From: Winogradskyella helgolandensis
GTDB taxonomy: Bacteria; Bacteroidota; Bacteroidia; Flavobacteriales; Flavobacteriaceae
Reading direction: 5' to 3'
Assembly: GCF_013404085.1 (NCBI RefSeq)
Contig: NZ_JABFHO010000001.1
Location: 2,181,001-2,245,000, forward strand
DNA: 64,000 nt
The notes under the pieces are model-generated. The model saw nothing but the letters and a program-made list of their open reading frames with translations. It was not told the origin of the DNA and did not search any database. Each line of letters opens with the position of its first letter. Position 1 is the stretch's first letter. Of the stretch, positions 46,618-54,655 are shown piece after piece. The position numbers and the translations under genes are program-made.

Positions 46618-47349
46618 TTATTTGTTTTTAAGTTCGAGATTAATCAGTTCTTTTAATTCTTGTACATTAATCAGCATTTCGTTAATGGCTTTAGCATTGT
46701 TAATTTCAGTATAATATTTTAACCCTAATGCACCTTCTAATGCCAAAATAATGTCTTCTATATTATCATTGATTTTTGACTCTTTATAGATGGGTTTTTT
46801 AGTGCTTAATCTAAGAAGGCCTAATTGCAAAGGTTTCATAAGAGCATTTAAGTAAACGGCATTATTACCGTTTGATACTGTTATATAACTTTCTTGAGAA
46901 CGCTTTAATTCTAATAATCTATTTCGAATATGTTCTGGCATTAATATGATGTCTCCTGTGGATTCTAATGTCTGAATTGTATTGGTGTTGAATGATGCAT
47001 ATCTGGATACTCTGTTAATTTTAAATATTTCCTTAAGTATTTGATTAGGCTCTAAATCTGAAGTCTCAATATAGTTGTTGTATTTTTCATAAGCTAAAGT
47101 ATTACTGTTCAAATACGCCACTCTACTATTCATATTTTCTACTTCTTTATCGAGATCAACTAAAATCTGATTATAATAATTCTGCTTGCTTTCATTTAGT
47201 TTACTAATTTCTTTAGCATTGTTGAGTTGAAGCGCAATTAAAATTCCGATAACCACGAGTACAATCTCTCCTATGGCATAAAGTAAATATTTACTGAATT
47301 TATTTTCAGTTAAAAGTTCTTGTCTTATTCGTCTAAAAAACTTGATCAT
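46618..47349 (-). CDS. DUF6090 family membrane protein, copy 1
   Basis: 243 residues from ATG 47349 (a start 21 bp upstream adds non-conserved residues). Hallmark N-terminus MIKFFRRIRQEL, then LLYAIGEIVLVVIGILIALQLNN, one membrane helix, then a periplasmic helical domain (YYNQILVDLDKEVENMNSRV, ILMPEHIRNRLLELKRSQESY). The family is widespread in Flavobacteriaceae with unknown function. A paralogue lies next to it. Confidence 0.85.
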   Translation of the reverse strand: MIKFFRRIRQELLTENKFSKYLLYAIGEIVLVVIGILIALQLNNAKEISKLNESKQNYYNQILVDLDKEVENMNSRVAYLNSNTLAYEKYNNYIETSDLEPNQILKEIFKINRVSRYASFNTNTIQTLESTGDIILMPEHIRNRLLELKRSQESYITVSNGNNAVYLNALMKPLQLGLLRLSTKKPIYKESKINDNIEDIILALEGALGLKYYTEINNAKAINEMLINVQELKELINLELKNK

Positions 47350-47501
47350 ATTTTTTATGTTTAATTCCAACGCGGCTATCTCATCGGGGTGCTTACATCA
47401 AAGATCTACTAGATGTTTGGTATCGCTTCACGATACTTCATTTTAGCACTATCATTGGTTAGCGGTTAGTGGTAATGAAGCACAACGTTGTTATGCTTTC
47501 G
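47350..47501 (-). repeat. Spacer with atypical attC-like ends
   Basis: Contains GCACAAC (47480 to 47486) and GTTATGC (47490 to 47496) close together near the inner end and CCAACGCGGCTA near the outer end. The standard repeat body is absent; a separate hairpin-forming segment (GGTATCGCTTCACGATACT) is present. Confidence 0.4.
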
Positions 47502-48233
47502 TTATTTGTTTAATTCTGCGTTAATTAGTTCAGACAGTTCTTTTATGGTATCTAATAAATTTTTCATAGAATTCAATAAGTTCTTTTCCGTAAAATCTTT
47601 TAATTGAAACGTTCCGTTTATGATATTAATAGCTGAAATTATATCTTCCTTTCTATTTAATTGGTTTAATAATTTGGGATTAATATCTAAAAGAAGATTA
47701 GTCACACCAAGACCTGCAGCTTTCTGGCTGTTTTGAAGCCAATTATTATCATTACCGGATGTCACTTTTAAAATTGCATTTTGTGTCGTTTTTAAATCTA
47801 AAAGTTTATTTCTTAGGTGATCTGGTAGCAGTTTAATATCACCAGTAGATATTAAAGATTCTATGGTGTTGGTATTGAAATTAATATATTGAAATTCCCA
47901 ATTAAGTTCGAACAAAATAGCCAAGATGTCATCTGTGCTTTCTGCTTTAGACAGTTTTTCTAAATAATTTTGATAATTTAAAATATTAATTTCTAGATTT
48001 TTAATGATGACATTAATATAAGCTGTGTCCTTTTCTAAATCTTGTAATACTTGTTCATAGTAATTATCGCGAATTTCTGAGCTTTTTCTGTTTTCATTCC
48101 AATTATTGATTTGTAGCGCAATCAATATTCCGATAACCACCAGTATAATTTCGCCAATGGCGTATTTAAAATACTTTCCCGTTTTGTTTTTTTCCATAAG
48201 GTCGTAGCGTATTTTTCGAAAGAACTTGATCAT
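47502..48233 (-). CDS. DUF6090 family membrane protein, copy 2
   Basis: 243 residues. MIKFFRKIRYDLMEKNKTGKYFKYAIGEIILVVIGILIALQINNWNE is the family N-terminus with one membrane helix; the rest parallels copy 1 (YYEQVLQDLEKDTAYINVII, IKLLPDHLRNKLLDLKTTQNAILKVTSGN). Both copies have the same length, which suggests duplication or parallel capture. Confidence 0.87.
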   Translation of the reverse strand: MIKFFRKIRYDLMEKNKTGKYFKYAIGEIILVVIGILIALQINNWNENRKSSEIRDNYYEQVLQDLEKDTAYINVIIKNLEINILNYQNYLEKLSKAESTDDILAILFELNWEFQYINFNTNTIESLISTGDIKLLPDHLRNKLLDLKTTQNAILKVTSGNDNNWLQNSQKAAGLGVTNLLLDINPKLLNQLNRKEDIISAINIINGTFQLKDFTEKNLLNSMKNLLDTIKELSELINAELNK

Positions 48234-48272
48234 TGGTTCGCGGTTGGTGAAAATGAATGCTAAGGTGTTTGT

Positions 48273-48439
48273 ATCTAACCTGTTGAGGTTTTTAGACCTC
48301 TAATTTAGGGAATAAAAACCGAATAAATTTTGAAAGCAGTTTATAAGTGACTAATAATTAGTTATGTGCGTGATAAAATTTCGCAGGAATTTTTGCAAGT
48401 AGGGAAGAACCTAGCCATTACTTAGATGCGGTGTTGACT
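48273..48439 (-). repeat. Divergent attC-like site
   Basis: Outer part GTATCTAACC with a local palindrome (GAGGTTTTTAGACCTC), then CTAATTTAGGGAATAAAAACCGAATA shared with standard sites. Inner part GCAGGAATTTTTGCAAGTAGG and GATGCGGT with core GTTGACT (48433). Confidence 0.55.
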
Positions 48440-48449
48440 GCTGTTTTTA

Positions 48450-48974
48450 TTATTTGAATTCTCGAACCATTATATGCATTAAGAAGCTATCAATTCCAAT
48501 TTCAAAATCATAATTAGCAACTCTATTAAAATTATTTTCTTTATAAAATTGAATTGCTTTATCATTTGTATGAAGTACTGATAGCCACATGTTATCACAT
48601 TTTTGTTCTTTAACCTTCTCAAGTATCTTATTCCAAAGTTTTAACCCAATCTTCATGGAATGAAAATCGTTTAACACATAAAAATTATGAAGCTTACAAG
48701 TATTTTTTCCTTTTACGAATTCCGAATCCGTATGCATTTCTATTTTAGCATACCCAACTGGAAATTCATTTACATAAGCTATCCAAAAATGAGCATTGGG
48801 GTTCTTTAAAAATGATTTAACCATACTTATAGAAAAGTTATGATCTGCATAATTTTTTGCATCTTCTTTTCTTCTGAATAATGCTGCAAAAGTTTCTTTC
48901 CATGTAGTTCTGCCTAATAATGCAAGAATTTCATAATCATTCTTTTCAGCTTGTTTGATTGTTATCAAATCCAT
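48450..48974 (-). CDS. GNAT family N-acetyltransferase (cassette)
   Basis: 174 residues. GNAT fold: KQAEKNDYEILALLGRTTWKETFAALF at the N-terminus, VKGKNTCKLHNFYVLNDFHSMKIGLKLWNKILEKVKEQKCDNMWLSVLHTNDKAIQFYKENNF covers the acetyl-CoA motif (the usual RGxGxG appears as HSMKIG) and the late helix. Acetyltransferases are among the commonest integron cassette cargo. Inner core is GTTGACT; the outer core by the start codon is degenerate (CTGCTAAT). Confidence 0.87.
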   Translation of the reverse strand: MDLITIKQAEKNDYEILALLGRTTWKETFAALFRRKEDAKNYADHNFSISMVKSFLKNPNAHFWIAYVNEFPVGYAKIEMHTDSEFVKGKNTCKLHNFYVLNDFHSMKIGLKLWNKILEKVKEQKCDNMWLSVLHTNDKAIQFYKENNFNRVANYDFEIGIDSFLMHIMVREFK

Positions 48975-48988
48975 TGAATTTAAATTTC

Positions 48989-49139
48989 TGCTAATGTGTA
49001 TGGTTTACTTCGTCTGTTCGCTGCGCTCGGGTGTTGCGTGGTTAAGCACCTAAGTTAGTAAATAAAAATTGAATAGAAAGTCTGCGAGGATTTTCGTAAG
49101 TAGGCTTTAACTAGCAAAGAATTATATGCGGTGTTGACA
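48989..49139 (-). repeat. Standard attC-like site, outer core altered
   Basis: Outer end TGCTAATGTGTATGG (AAT in place of AAC), complete middle with TTCGCTGCGCTCGGG, and inner core GTTGACA (49133). Confidence 0.7.
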
Positions 49140-50318
49140 TTAGTTTTTTATTATTTTCGGTAAAATGTTTTTCCATTCATTAATATTGAATTTCTCAACA
49201 ATTTTATTGTCTTTTCCAATAACATAGCAAAGTCTAGAACAATATTCTTTTCTGTAATTATTGTAAAAATCTTTATTGAACTCTTTTTGAGAGTCTATAT
49301 GTATTCCAATATCGAACATTTTTATATCTGAATCAACGTGCAGAATATTTATTTGATTTCTAAATGTTCTTTCCATTTCATAAAATGCTTCAGTTGATTC
49401 TTTGTCGCCACCGCAACCGCAAGAATTAGCAATGACTGTGAGTTTATTTTGTAAGAATGAATTCGTTAAAGTATCTCCAGACATAGTAATAACGTTAAAG
49501 CTAGGGGCAATCATACCTTTTTGAGTTCCAATTTTGGATTCAAAGCTTTTATCTTTAACTAGTGTTATTATATCTCCATTGTTGGAAATTTTTTCAAAAC
49601 GATAATATTTACCATTTAAATTTAAAGCTTCTCCGAAAGCTATTAAATCACTTTCAGATATTGAATCTTTTTTTATTTCTGAATCTGATAGTATCGAAAT
49701 TTGGGGTCGAAAACCATAGGTAAAACTCAATGGATTTCGAGGTTCAATAATTCCAATTTCAAATTTCTTGTTGTCAATTTCAAATTTGCTTATTAAATAT
49801 TCCCGTTTTCCAAGTGAAAAATTACCGTTTGAGTCTCCGATGTTCAACCAAGAAGAATCTGTTACTACTTCTGTGCCATTGGAAATTAAATATTTACATT
49901 TAATTAAGTTTGCAGATTTACTCCAATTTATTGGTTTGTATTCTCTAATAGAGTCGTCGGTAAAATCTTTGTTATTATTTTCATCGACAATAAAAATTTG
50001 TTTACCATTTTTAATACCTTTCAGCATTTCCACATTATAATTTTTTGTTTCATTGAAATCTGTTTTCAGTTGAAAGCGTTTTAGGTCATTAATGTTTTTT
50101 GGATATTTGACTGGATTTGAAAAGTTTTTCGAAGTGTCTTGAAACTCTATGCTACTAACTCCGAATTGAAATAAACCATTTCCTTTTACTTTCTTTGTTT
50201 TTAGAATTATCGTATCATTTAATGAGGAAAATCTATTTTCAATGCTCTTATGATTTTGACACCCAATTATCATATAGATTAGTGCGAAAAACATTGAAAT
50301 TTTAAATATATATTTCAT
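49140..50318 (-). CDS. Lipoprotein with C-terminal thioredoxin-like domain (cassette)
   Basis: 392 residues. Lipobox MIIGC near residue 20. Residues 30 to 260 form a beta-rich domain of unknown type; residues 265 to 392 look like a TlpA/AhpC-type thioredoxin fold (KGMIAPSFNVITMSGDTLTNSFLQNKLTVIANSCGCGGDKESTEAFYEMERTF) with CGCGG at the place of the CxxC. Envelope thiol chemistry is inferred. The stop codon overlaps the end of the inner core. Cores GTTGACA/TGACAAC pair with one mismatch. Confidence 0.75.
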   Translation of the reverse strand: MKYIFKISMFFALIYMIIGCQNHKSIENRFSSLNDTIILKTKKVKGNGLFQFGVSSIEFQDTSKNFSNPVKYPKNINDLKRFQLKTDFNETKNYNVEMLKGIKNGKQIFIVDENNNKDFTDDSIREYKPINWSKSANLIKCKYLISNGTEVVTDSSWLNIGDSNGNFSLGKREYLISKFEIDNKKFEIGIIEPRNPLSFTYGFRPQISILSDSEIKKDSISESDLIAFGEALNLNGKYYRFEKISNNGDIITLVKDKSFESKIGTQKGMIAPSFNVITMSGDTLTNSFLQNKLTVIANSCGCGGDKESTEAFYEMERTFRNQINILHVDSDIKMFDIGIHIDSQKEFNKDFYNNYRKEYCSRLCYVIGKDNKIVEKFNINEWKNILPKIIKN

Positions 50319-50344
50319 TTACTTTTGAGTTTGTTCAAAATTAA

Positions 50345-50503
50345 TGACAACGGTTTTGTGTATGGTTTACTTCGTCTGTTCGCTGCGCTCGAGTGTTGCG
50401 TGGTATAGCACGTAATTTAGCAAATAAAAGACAGAAATAGAAAATCTGCGAGGATTTTAGTAAGTAGGCTAGAACCAGCAATAAATTATATACGGTGTTG
50501 TGC
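50345..50503 (-). repeat. Standard attC-like site (about 160 bp)
   Basis: Outer core TGACAAC, GGTTTTGTGTATGG, TTCGCTGCGCTCGAG, AATCTGCGAGGATTTTAG, AAGTAGGCTAGAACCAGC, inner core GTTGTGC (50497). Confidence 0.78.
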
Positions 50504-50513
50504 TTTCGTTTTT

Positions 50514-51122
50514 TTACGATTTTGTGATTGTTATATATTCATATATTTTTGCGTCTCTTTCCGTGTGATTTTTTAAAATTATAAAATTCCATTTTCTTTT
50601 TGGGTCAGAAACTTGAAATATTTCACCTTTTTTATGTTCTCTAATCGCATTTTCAAAGCTTTTAATCATTCGACCTTCAGGAAACCACCCTAAATCACCG
50701 TCCTTACTTCCAGGGTCCATTGAGTATTTATTTGCAACTTCACTAAAAGCTTTTCCCTTTTTCAATTCTTTATTAGCGTTCTTTTGAATTTTCTTAATTT
50801 CCTTTTCGCTAAGGTTTTTCCCATTAATAAATATATATTTTACTTTAAATTCTTTTATGTTTTTTTGGGATAATAGTTTAATTGCATCAACGCTGTCTGC
50901 CATTATTTCTTTGTCCTTGAGCAAGAAAACTTTTTTATTAATGTTTTTATCTCCAGTAGATAAAGTGTGCTTTTTGATAGTTAGATTTGGATATAAAAAT
51001 TTCAGACTATCTATTTCACTTTGACTTTCAATATTTTTTATCATTTCTGTTAAGTGAATATCAGTCTGAGCTTTTGCGTGATAAAAACAGACTATTGTAA
51101 TAAATATGAAGATTCTTTTCAT
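50514..51122 (-). CDS. Parvulin-type peptidyl-prolyl isomerase, secreted (cassette)
   Basis: 202 residues from ATG 51122, which begins MKRIFIFITIVCFYHAKAQ, a signal peptide; an upstream in-frame start is less likely. Parvulin/PpiC core in the C-terminal half: VKYIFINGKNL, KNANKELKKGKAFSEVANKYSMDPGSKDGDLGWFPEGRMIKSFENAIREHKKGEIFQV and WNFIILKNHTERDA. It would assist folding of envelope proteins. Cores GTTGTGC/GCACAAC pair perfectly. Confidence 0.88.
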   Translation of the reverse strand: MKRIFIFITIVCFYHAKAQTDIHLTEMIKNIESQSEIDSLKFLYPNLTIKKHTLSTGDKNINKKVFLLKDKEIMADSVDAIKLLSQKNIKEFKVKYIFINGKNLSEKEIKKIQKNANKELKKGKAFSEVANKYSMDPGSKDGDLGWFPEGRMIKSFENAIREHKKGEIFQVSDPKRKWNFIILKNHTERDAKIYEYITITKS

Positions 51123-51145
51123 TAATTGGGTTTTTGTTAAATGAA

Positions 51146-51305
51146 GCACAACGTGATTGTGTATGGTTTAATTCGTCTGTTCGCTGCGCTCGGGTGTTGC
51201 GTGGTTTAGCACCTAATTTAGTAAACAAATACGAACGCGAGAAAATTCCGAAGGAATTTTCCAAATAAGCACTTGCAAAGCAATTAATTATACACGTTGT
51301 TAGCA
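51146..51305 (-). repeat. Standard attC-like site (about 160 bp)
   Basis: Outer core GCACAAC (51146), middle as standard with the palindrome GAAAATTCCGAAGGAATTTTC, inner half CAATTAATTATACACGTT with core GTTAGCA (51299). Confidence 0.78.
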
Positions 51306-51313
51306 CCTGTTAT

Positions 51314-52096
51314 TTATAGTGCAAATGTTCCAATGAAACTTAAATTCTCTTTTTCTGGTGGATAATAATAAAGTCCGAGAATAATTTTTGTTTGTTCAGG
51401 AATTTCATTCACTTTTCCCTTTCTTCCAACACTTATGTTTTTCTCTATGAAATCTAATAGTTCAATTTTTAGTTTCTCATTGTCGAATGCTTTCAATTCT
51501 TTTACATCTAAAACACTTAAGTCTCTGTCAATAGTTAATTCATAAATTGCAAACTTTTCATTATTTACTTCATAACCTTTAAACTTTTTTATTGACTCTA
51601 ATGAAAATGAAGTGTGAAGTTCAAATTCATTTTGTGGTTCGATATTTTCTTTTTTCAAAAACTGTAAAAGTTCAATTTCCCGTTTTAAACTCTTTTTGTA
51701 ATTTTTTTCAGCATTTGGATATTTCTCTAATTTTTTTGAGTCATATTTTTTATCTAATTGTTTTACTCCAGAGCAGTAACCAAAAGTTAAATTGCCATTC
51801 TTGTCTTTTGAAGCAAAAATCAGCCATTTTGTGTTTTCAGGTGTGTAAATTCCACACATACCTCTTGATTTAGGTATTTTCAAAGAATCAGTTATCTTTC
51901 CTTTGTAAAGTTCCAAGATTTTTACTTGAAGATTTAAATAATTATCATCTTTTTCGGAATCAATATTCAGGACGTTTACAGTCGCAACAAAATCCGATTT
52001 TGCATATCTATCGATAACTTTCTGTATCATACAAGTGCAAGCCAACATTTTGCTTGAAATTGCAATGAATAATATGGTAAGCAAGATTTTTTTCAT
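51314..52096 (-). CDS. Secreted protein with TIMP/NTR-like N-terminal domain (cassette)
   Basis: 260 residues. Signal peptide followed directly by CTCMIQKVIDRYAKSDFVATVNVLNI. The CxC at the mature N-terminus, the later CGIYTPENTKWLIFA and a further Cys (GYCSG) match the bacterial TIMP-like/netrin OB-fold pattern. The C-terminal half (DRDLSVLDVKELKAFDNEK...LGLYYYPPEK) is not recognised and may be an energy-transducer-like beta domain. Cores GTTAGCA/TGCTAAC pair perfectly. Confidence 0.72.
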   Translation of the reverse strand: MKKILLTILFIAISSKMLACTCMIQKVIDRYAKSDFVATVNVLNIDSEKDDNYLNLQVKILELYKGKITDSLKIPKSRGMCGIYTPENTKWLIFASKDKNGNLTFGYCSGVKQLDKKYDSKKLEKYPNAEKNYKKSLKREIELLQFLKKENIEPQNEFELHTSFSLESIKKFKGYEVNNEKFAIYELTIDRDLSVLDVKELKAFDNEKLKIELLDFIEKNISVGRKGKVNEIPEQTKIILGLYYYPPEKENLSFIGTFAL

Positions 52097-52102
52097 AATT
52101 GT

Positions 52103-52259
52103 TGCTAACGTGATTGTGTATGGTTTACTTCGTCTGTTCGCTGCGCTCGGGTGTTGCGTGGTTAAGCACCTAATTTAGCAAATAAAAACCGAATAGAAAA
52201 TCCGCGAGGATTTTCGTAAGTAGGCTAGAACTAGCAATAAATTATATACGGTGTTGTGC
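52103..52259 (-). repeat. Standard attC-like site, type example
   Basis: The clearest copy: outer core TGCTAAC (52103), GTGATTGTGTATGG, TTCGCTGCGCTCGGG, TTGCGTGG, AAAATCCGCGAGGATTTT, AAGTAGGCTAGAACTAGC, TATATACGGT, inner core GTTGTGC (52253). Confidence 0.8.
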
Positions 52260-52277
52260 AACGTTTTTTGTTATTCT

Positions 52278-53132
52278 TTAAAAATCTTTCAGTTTTAATA
52301 TATGGTGTTTACGGTCGTAAAAATGTAAACTTTTAATATTTTTATAATCTTTCCAATATCGATTGTCAGTTTCTAAAATTTTTGTTCCTGCAATATTTAA
52401 TTCTTCCAAATTTTTCAAGCCATCTAATAATGGTCTTAAAGATTTAATCGGTGTACTACTATAATAATGCAATTTCCGAGTGTTTGGGAATAATTTAATA
52501 ATCTTTTCCAACTCTATCTTTTTACAACTTTCAATATATAAATTTTTGATATTGTTAAAAGGAATTTCAATTTCATTTATAGATAATGCTCTATTTGCAA
52601 TTAAAATTAGTTCGCTTATATTTTTAAGTTTCTCAATTCCAATAATACCTTTTATATTACTTTGAATAATTCTTAATTCATTTAGACTTATTAGGTTTTC
52701 AAATTCACTTAAATTTTTATTTTTTGGTTTATATGACCAAAGACTTAATTCCTTTATCTTTTTTAAAGAGTTTAAATTTTGTGTTTTTTTATTCCACTCT
52801 AGTCTCAAAATCTCTAGATTTGGAAAGTGTTTAAAATCATATTCTAAATTTCCACATCTATCATCGAGTTCTATTAATTCAGTAATTTTGAAAAGAGCAT
52901 TGTAATTATATTCTTTCCTAGAATTTCCGCTTAACATTAATTTGGTTATGTTAATATTCGAAAGATCATTGAAGTCATTATGGTTCTCTTTGTCCATAAT
53001 TTCCGAAAAACTTATAATCAAAGTAGCGTCTTTATTTTGGTCAAAATATTTCTTTATTTGCTGAACAGATTCAGGTAAATAGCAAACTCTTTTTTCCTCT
53101 TCATTAAAAAACTTTATTTCAGTATTTTCCAT
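52278..53132 (-). CDS. Leucine-rich-repeat-like protein (cassette)
   Basis: 284 residues from ATG 53132 (MENTEIKFFNEEEKRVCYLPES); longer frames run into the recombination core and are rejected. Irregular LRRs over residues 60 to 280 (LSNINITKLMLSGNSRKEYN, FPNLEILRLEWNKKTQNLNSLKKIKELSLW, LKNISELILIANRAL, LKNLEELNIAGTKIL). No signal peptide, so probably a cytoplasmic protein-binding protein. Cores GTTGTGC/GCACAAC pair perfectly and are the same as those of the AbiH-like cassette. Confidence 0.75.
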   Translation of the reverse strand: MENTEIKFFNEEEKRVCYLPESVQQIKKYFDQNKDATLIISFSEIMDKENHNDFNDLSNINITKLMLSGNSRKEYNYNALFKITELIELDDRCGNLEYDFKHFPNLEILRLEWNKKTQNLNSLKKIKELSLWSYKPKNKNLSEFENLISLNELRIIQSNIKGIIGIEKLKNISELILIANRALSINEIEIPFNNIKNLYIESCKKIELEKIIKLFPNTRKLHYYSSTPIKSLRPLLDGLKNLEELNIAGTKILETDNRYWKDYKNIKSLHFYDRKHHILKLKDF

Positions 53133-53158
53133 AAAAGTTCCTATGTTCTTTAAATGTT

Positions 53159-53289
53159 GCACAACGTGTTGTGTATGGTTAGTTGCGTGTTTGAGCAACT
53201 AATTTAGCAAATAAATCACAGATAGAATATTCCGCAGGAATATTCGTAAGTAGGCTAGACCTAGCAATTAATTATACACGTTGTTAGCA
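53159..53289 (-). repeat. Standard attC-like site (about 130 bp)
   Basis: Outer core GCACAAC (53159), GTGTTGTGTATGG, palindrome GAATATTCCGCAGGAATATTC, AAGTAGGCTAGACCTAGC, inner core GTTAGCA (53283). Confidence 0.8.
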
Positions 53290-53303
53290 CACGTTATTTG
53301 TTT

Positions 53304-54356
53304 TTATTCTATTATAAACTTGATAGAATTTCCATTGTTAAATTTCAAAAAATAAGAGCCATTCATAAAATCTTGAATATCAATTTTTTCATTATTGGAA
53401 ATATTACCTTTTTTAACTTCAACTCCTAAAATATTATAAATTTTGTAGCCTTCATTTTTTGTTAATCCAGAAACTTTTAAAAAGTTATTTGTAGGGTTTG
53501 GGTATAGTTTAATGTTATTATTAGTATTTAATTGATTTATTGATAATACGCTTAGATTAAATTTTGAAACTTTCCCTGCGCCAGATTCACAAATATAAAG
53601 GTCGTTACCATTTAGCAAAATTCCGAAAGGACTATTTAAATTCGTTACTACGTCAGTTATTGTTGGTGAGCTATCTGTAATATCTATTTTTGAAACTTTC
53701 CCTGCGCCAGATTCACAAATATAAAGTTCGTTACCATTTATTTGAAGTGCAATAGGACTATTTAAACCAGTAATCACATCGGTTACCGTTGGTATAGTTT
53801 CTGTAATATCTATTTTTGAAACTTTATTTGAGCTAATTTGAATAAAATAAAGGTCGTTGCCATTTAGCAAAAGTGCAGTAGGATTATTTAAGCCTGTAAC
53901 CACATTGGTTTTTGTTGGGGTTGCCGCAGTTATATCTACTTTTGAAATTTTATTTGACCCTATTTCGCTAATATAAAGATCGTTACCACTTAAAGCTAAA
54001 CCAAAAGGAATACTTGAACTTACAACGAAATTAATTGTTGTTGGCGTTGAAGCAGTTATATCTATTTTTGAAATTTGATTTGTCTCAACATCAGAAATAT
54101 AGAGGTCATTACTATTTAATATTAGTGTGCTAGGACTACCTAATCCAGTTGTAACCACATCGGTTATGGTAGGTGTGGCTTCTGTTATATCTATTTTTAA
54201 AATTTTATCTGATCCCGAATCACTAATATAAAGGTCGTTACCATTCAATAGAAGTCCAATAGGTTCATTTAAACCTGAAACTACATCAGTAGTTTGCGCA
54301 TTAGTATAGCTTAGGTTAAATAAAACAGCTATAATAAAAAAGTAAATTTGTTTCAT
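53304..54356 (-). CDS. Secreted beta-propeller protein with C-terminal sorting domain (cassette)
   Basis: 350 residues from ATG 54356 (MKQIYFFIIAVLFNLSYTNAQ, signal peptide). Six repeats of about 42 residues with the pattern TDVVTGLNxPxxLLLNGNDLYISxxGSxKISKIDITxxxPT, an NHL/SMP-30-like propeller. The C-terminus (about 270 to 350, IKLYPNPTNNFLKVSGLTKNEGYKIYNILG...GSYFLKF) is a type IX sorting domain. Cores GTTAGCA/TGCTAAC pair perfectly. Confidence 0.87.
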   Translation of the reverse strand: MKQIYFFIIAVLFNLSYTNAQTTDVVSGLNEPIGLLLNGNDLYISDSGSDKILKIDITEATPTITDVVTTGLGSPSTLILNSNDLYISDVETNQISKIDITASTPTTINFVVSSSIPFGLALSGNDLYISEIGSNKISKVDITAATPTKTNVVTGLNNPTALLLNGNDLYFIQISSNKVSKIDITETIPTVTDVITGLNSPIALQINGNELYICESGAGKVSKIDITDSSPTITDVVTNLNSPFGILLNGNDLYICESGAGKVSKFNLSVLSINQLNTNNNIKLYPNPTNNFLKVSGLTKNEGYKIYNILGVEVKKGNISNNEKIDIQDFMNGSYFLKFNNGNSIKFIIE

Positions 54357-54392
54357 TTTTATATTTTTTAAATTGTTCTTGATTTTAATGTT

Positions 54393-54648
54393 TGCTAACA
54401 ATTTGATATACGCTATTGTCTATATTCAATCTATAACGTTAATTACAAATCTAATATAATTTTTTGATAATCAGATTTTTATAAGGCGGTATAGCGGTCA
54501 GTCTTAAAAAGTTAAGCACATTAAACCATGTAACTGTAGACCTAAAGGTTGTTATAATACGTTCTCTAAAAGAGCCGGAACTTGTAAAATGAAGATGGAA
54601 TTATCGTAAGTATGCTAGACTAGCAATTAGTTATAGCCATTGTTATGC
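54393..54648 (-). repeat. Divergent attC-like site (about 256 bp)
   Basis: Outer core TGCTAAC (54393) and inner core GTTATGC (54642). The middle is largely unrelated to standard sites, but the inner portion keeps GTAAGTATGCTAGACTAGCAA and TATAGCCATT, as in the inner half at 37480 to 37502. Confidence 0.55.
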
Positions 54649-54655
54649 ACATGTT

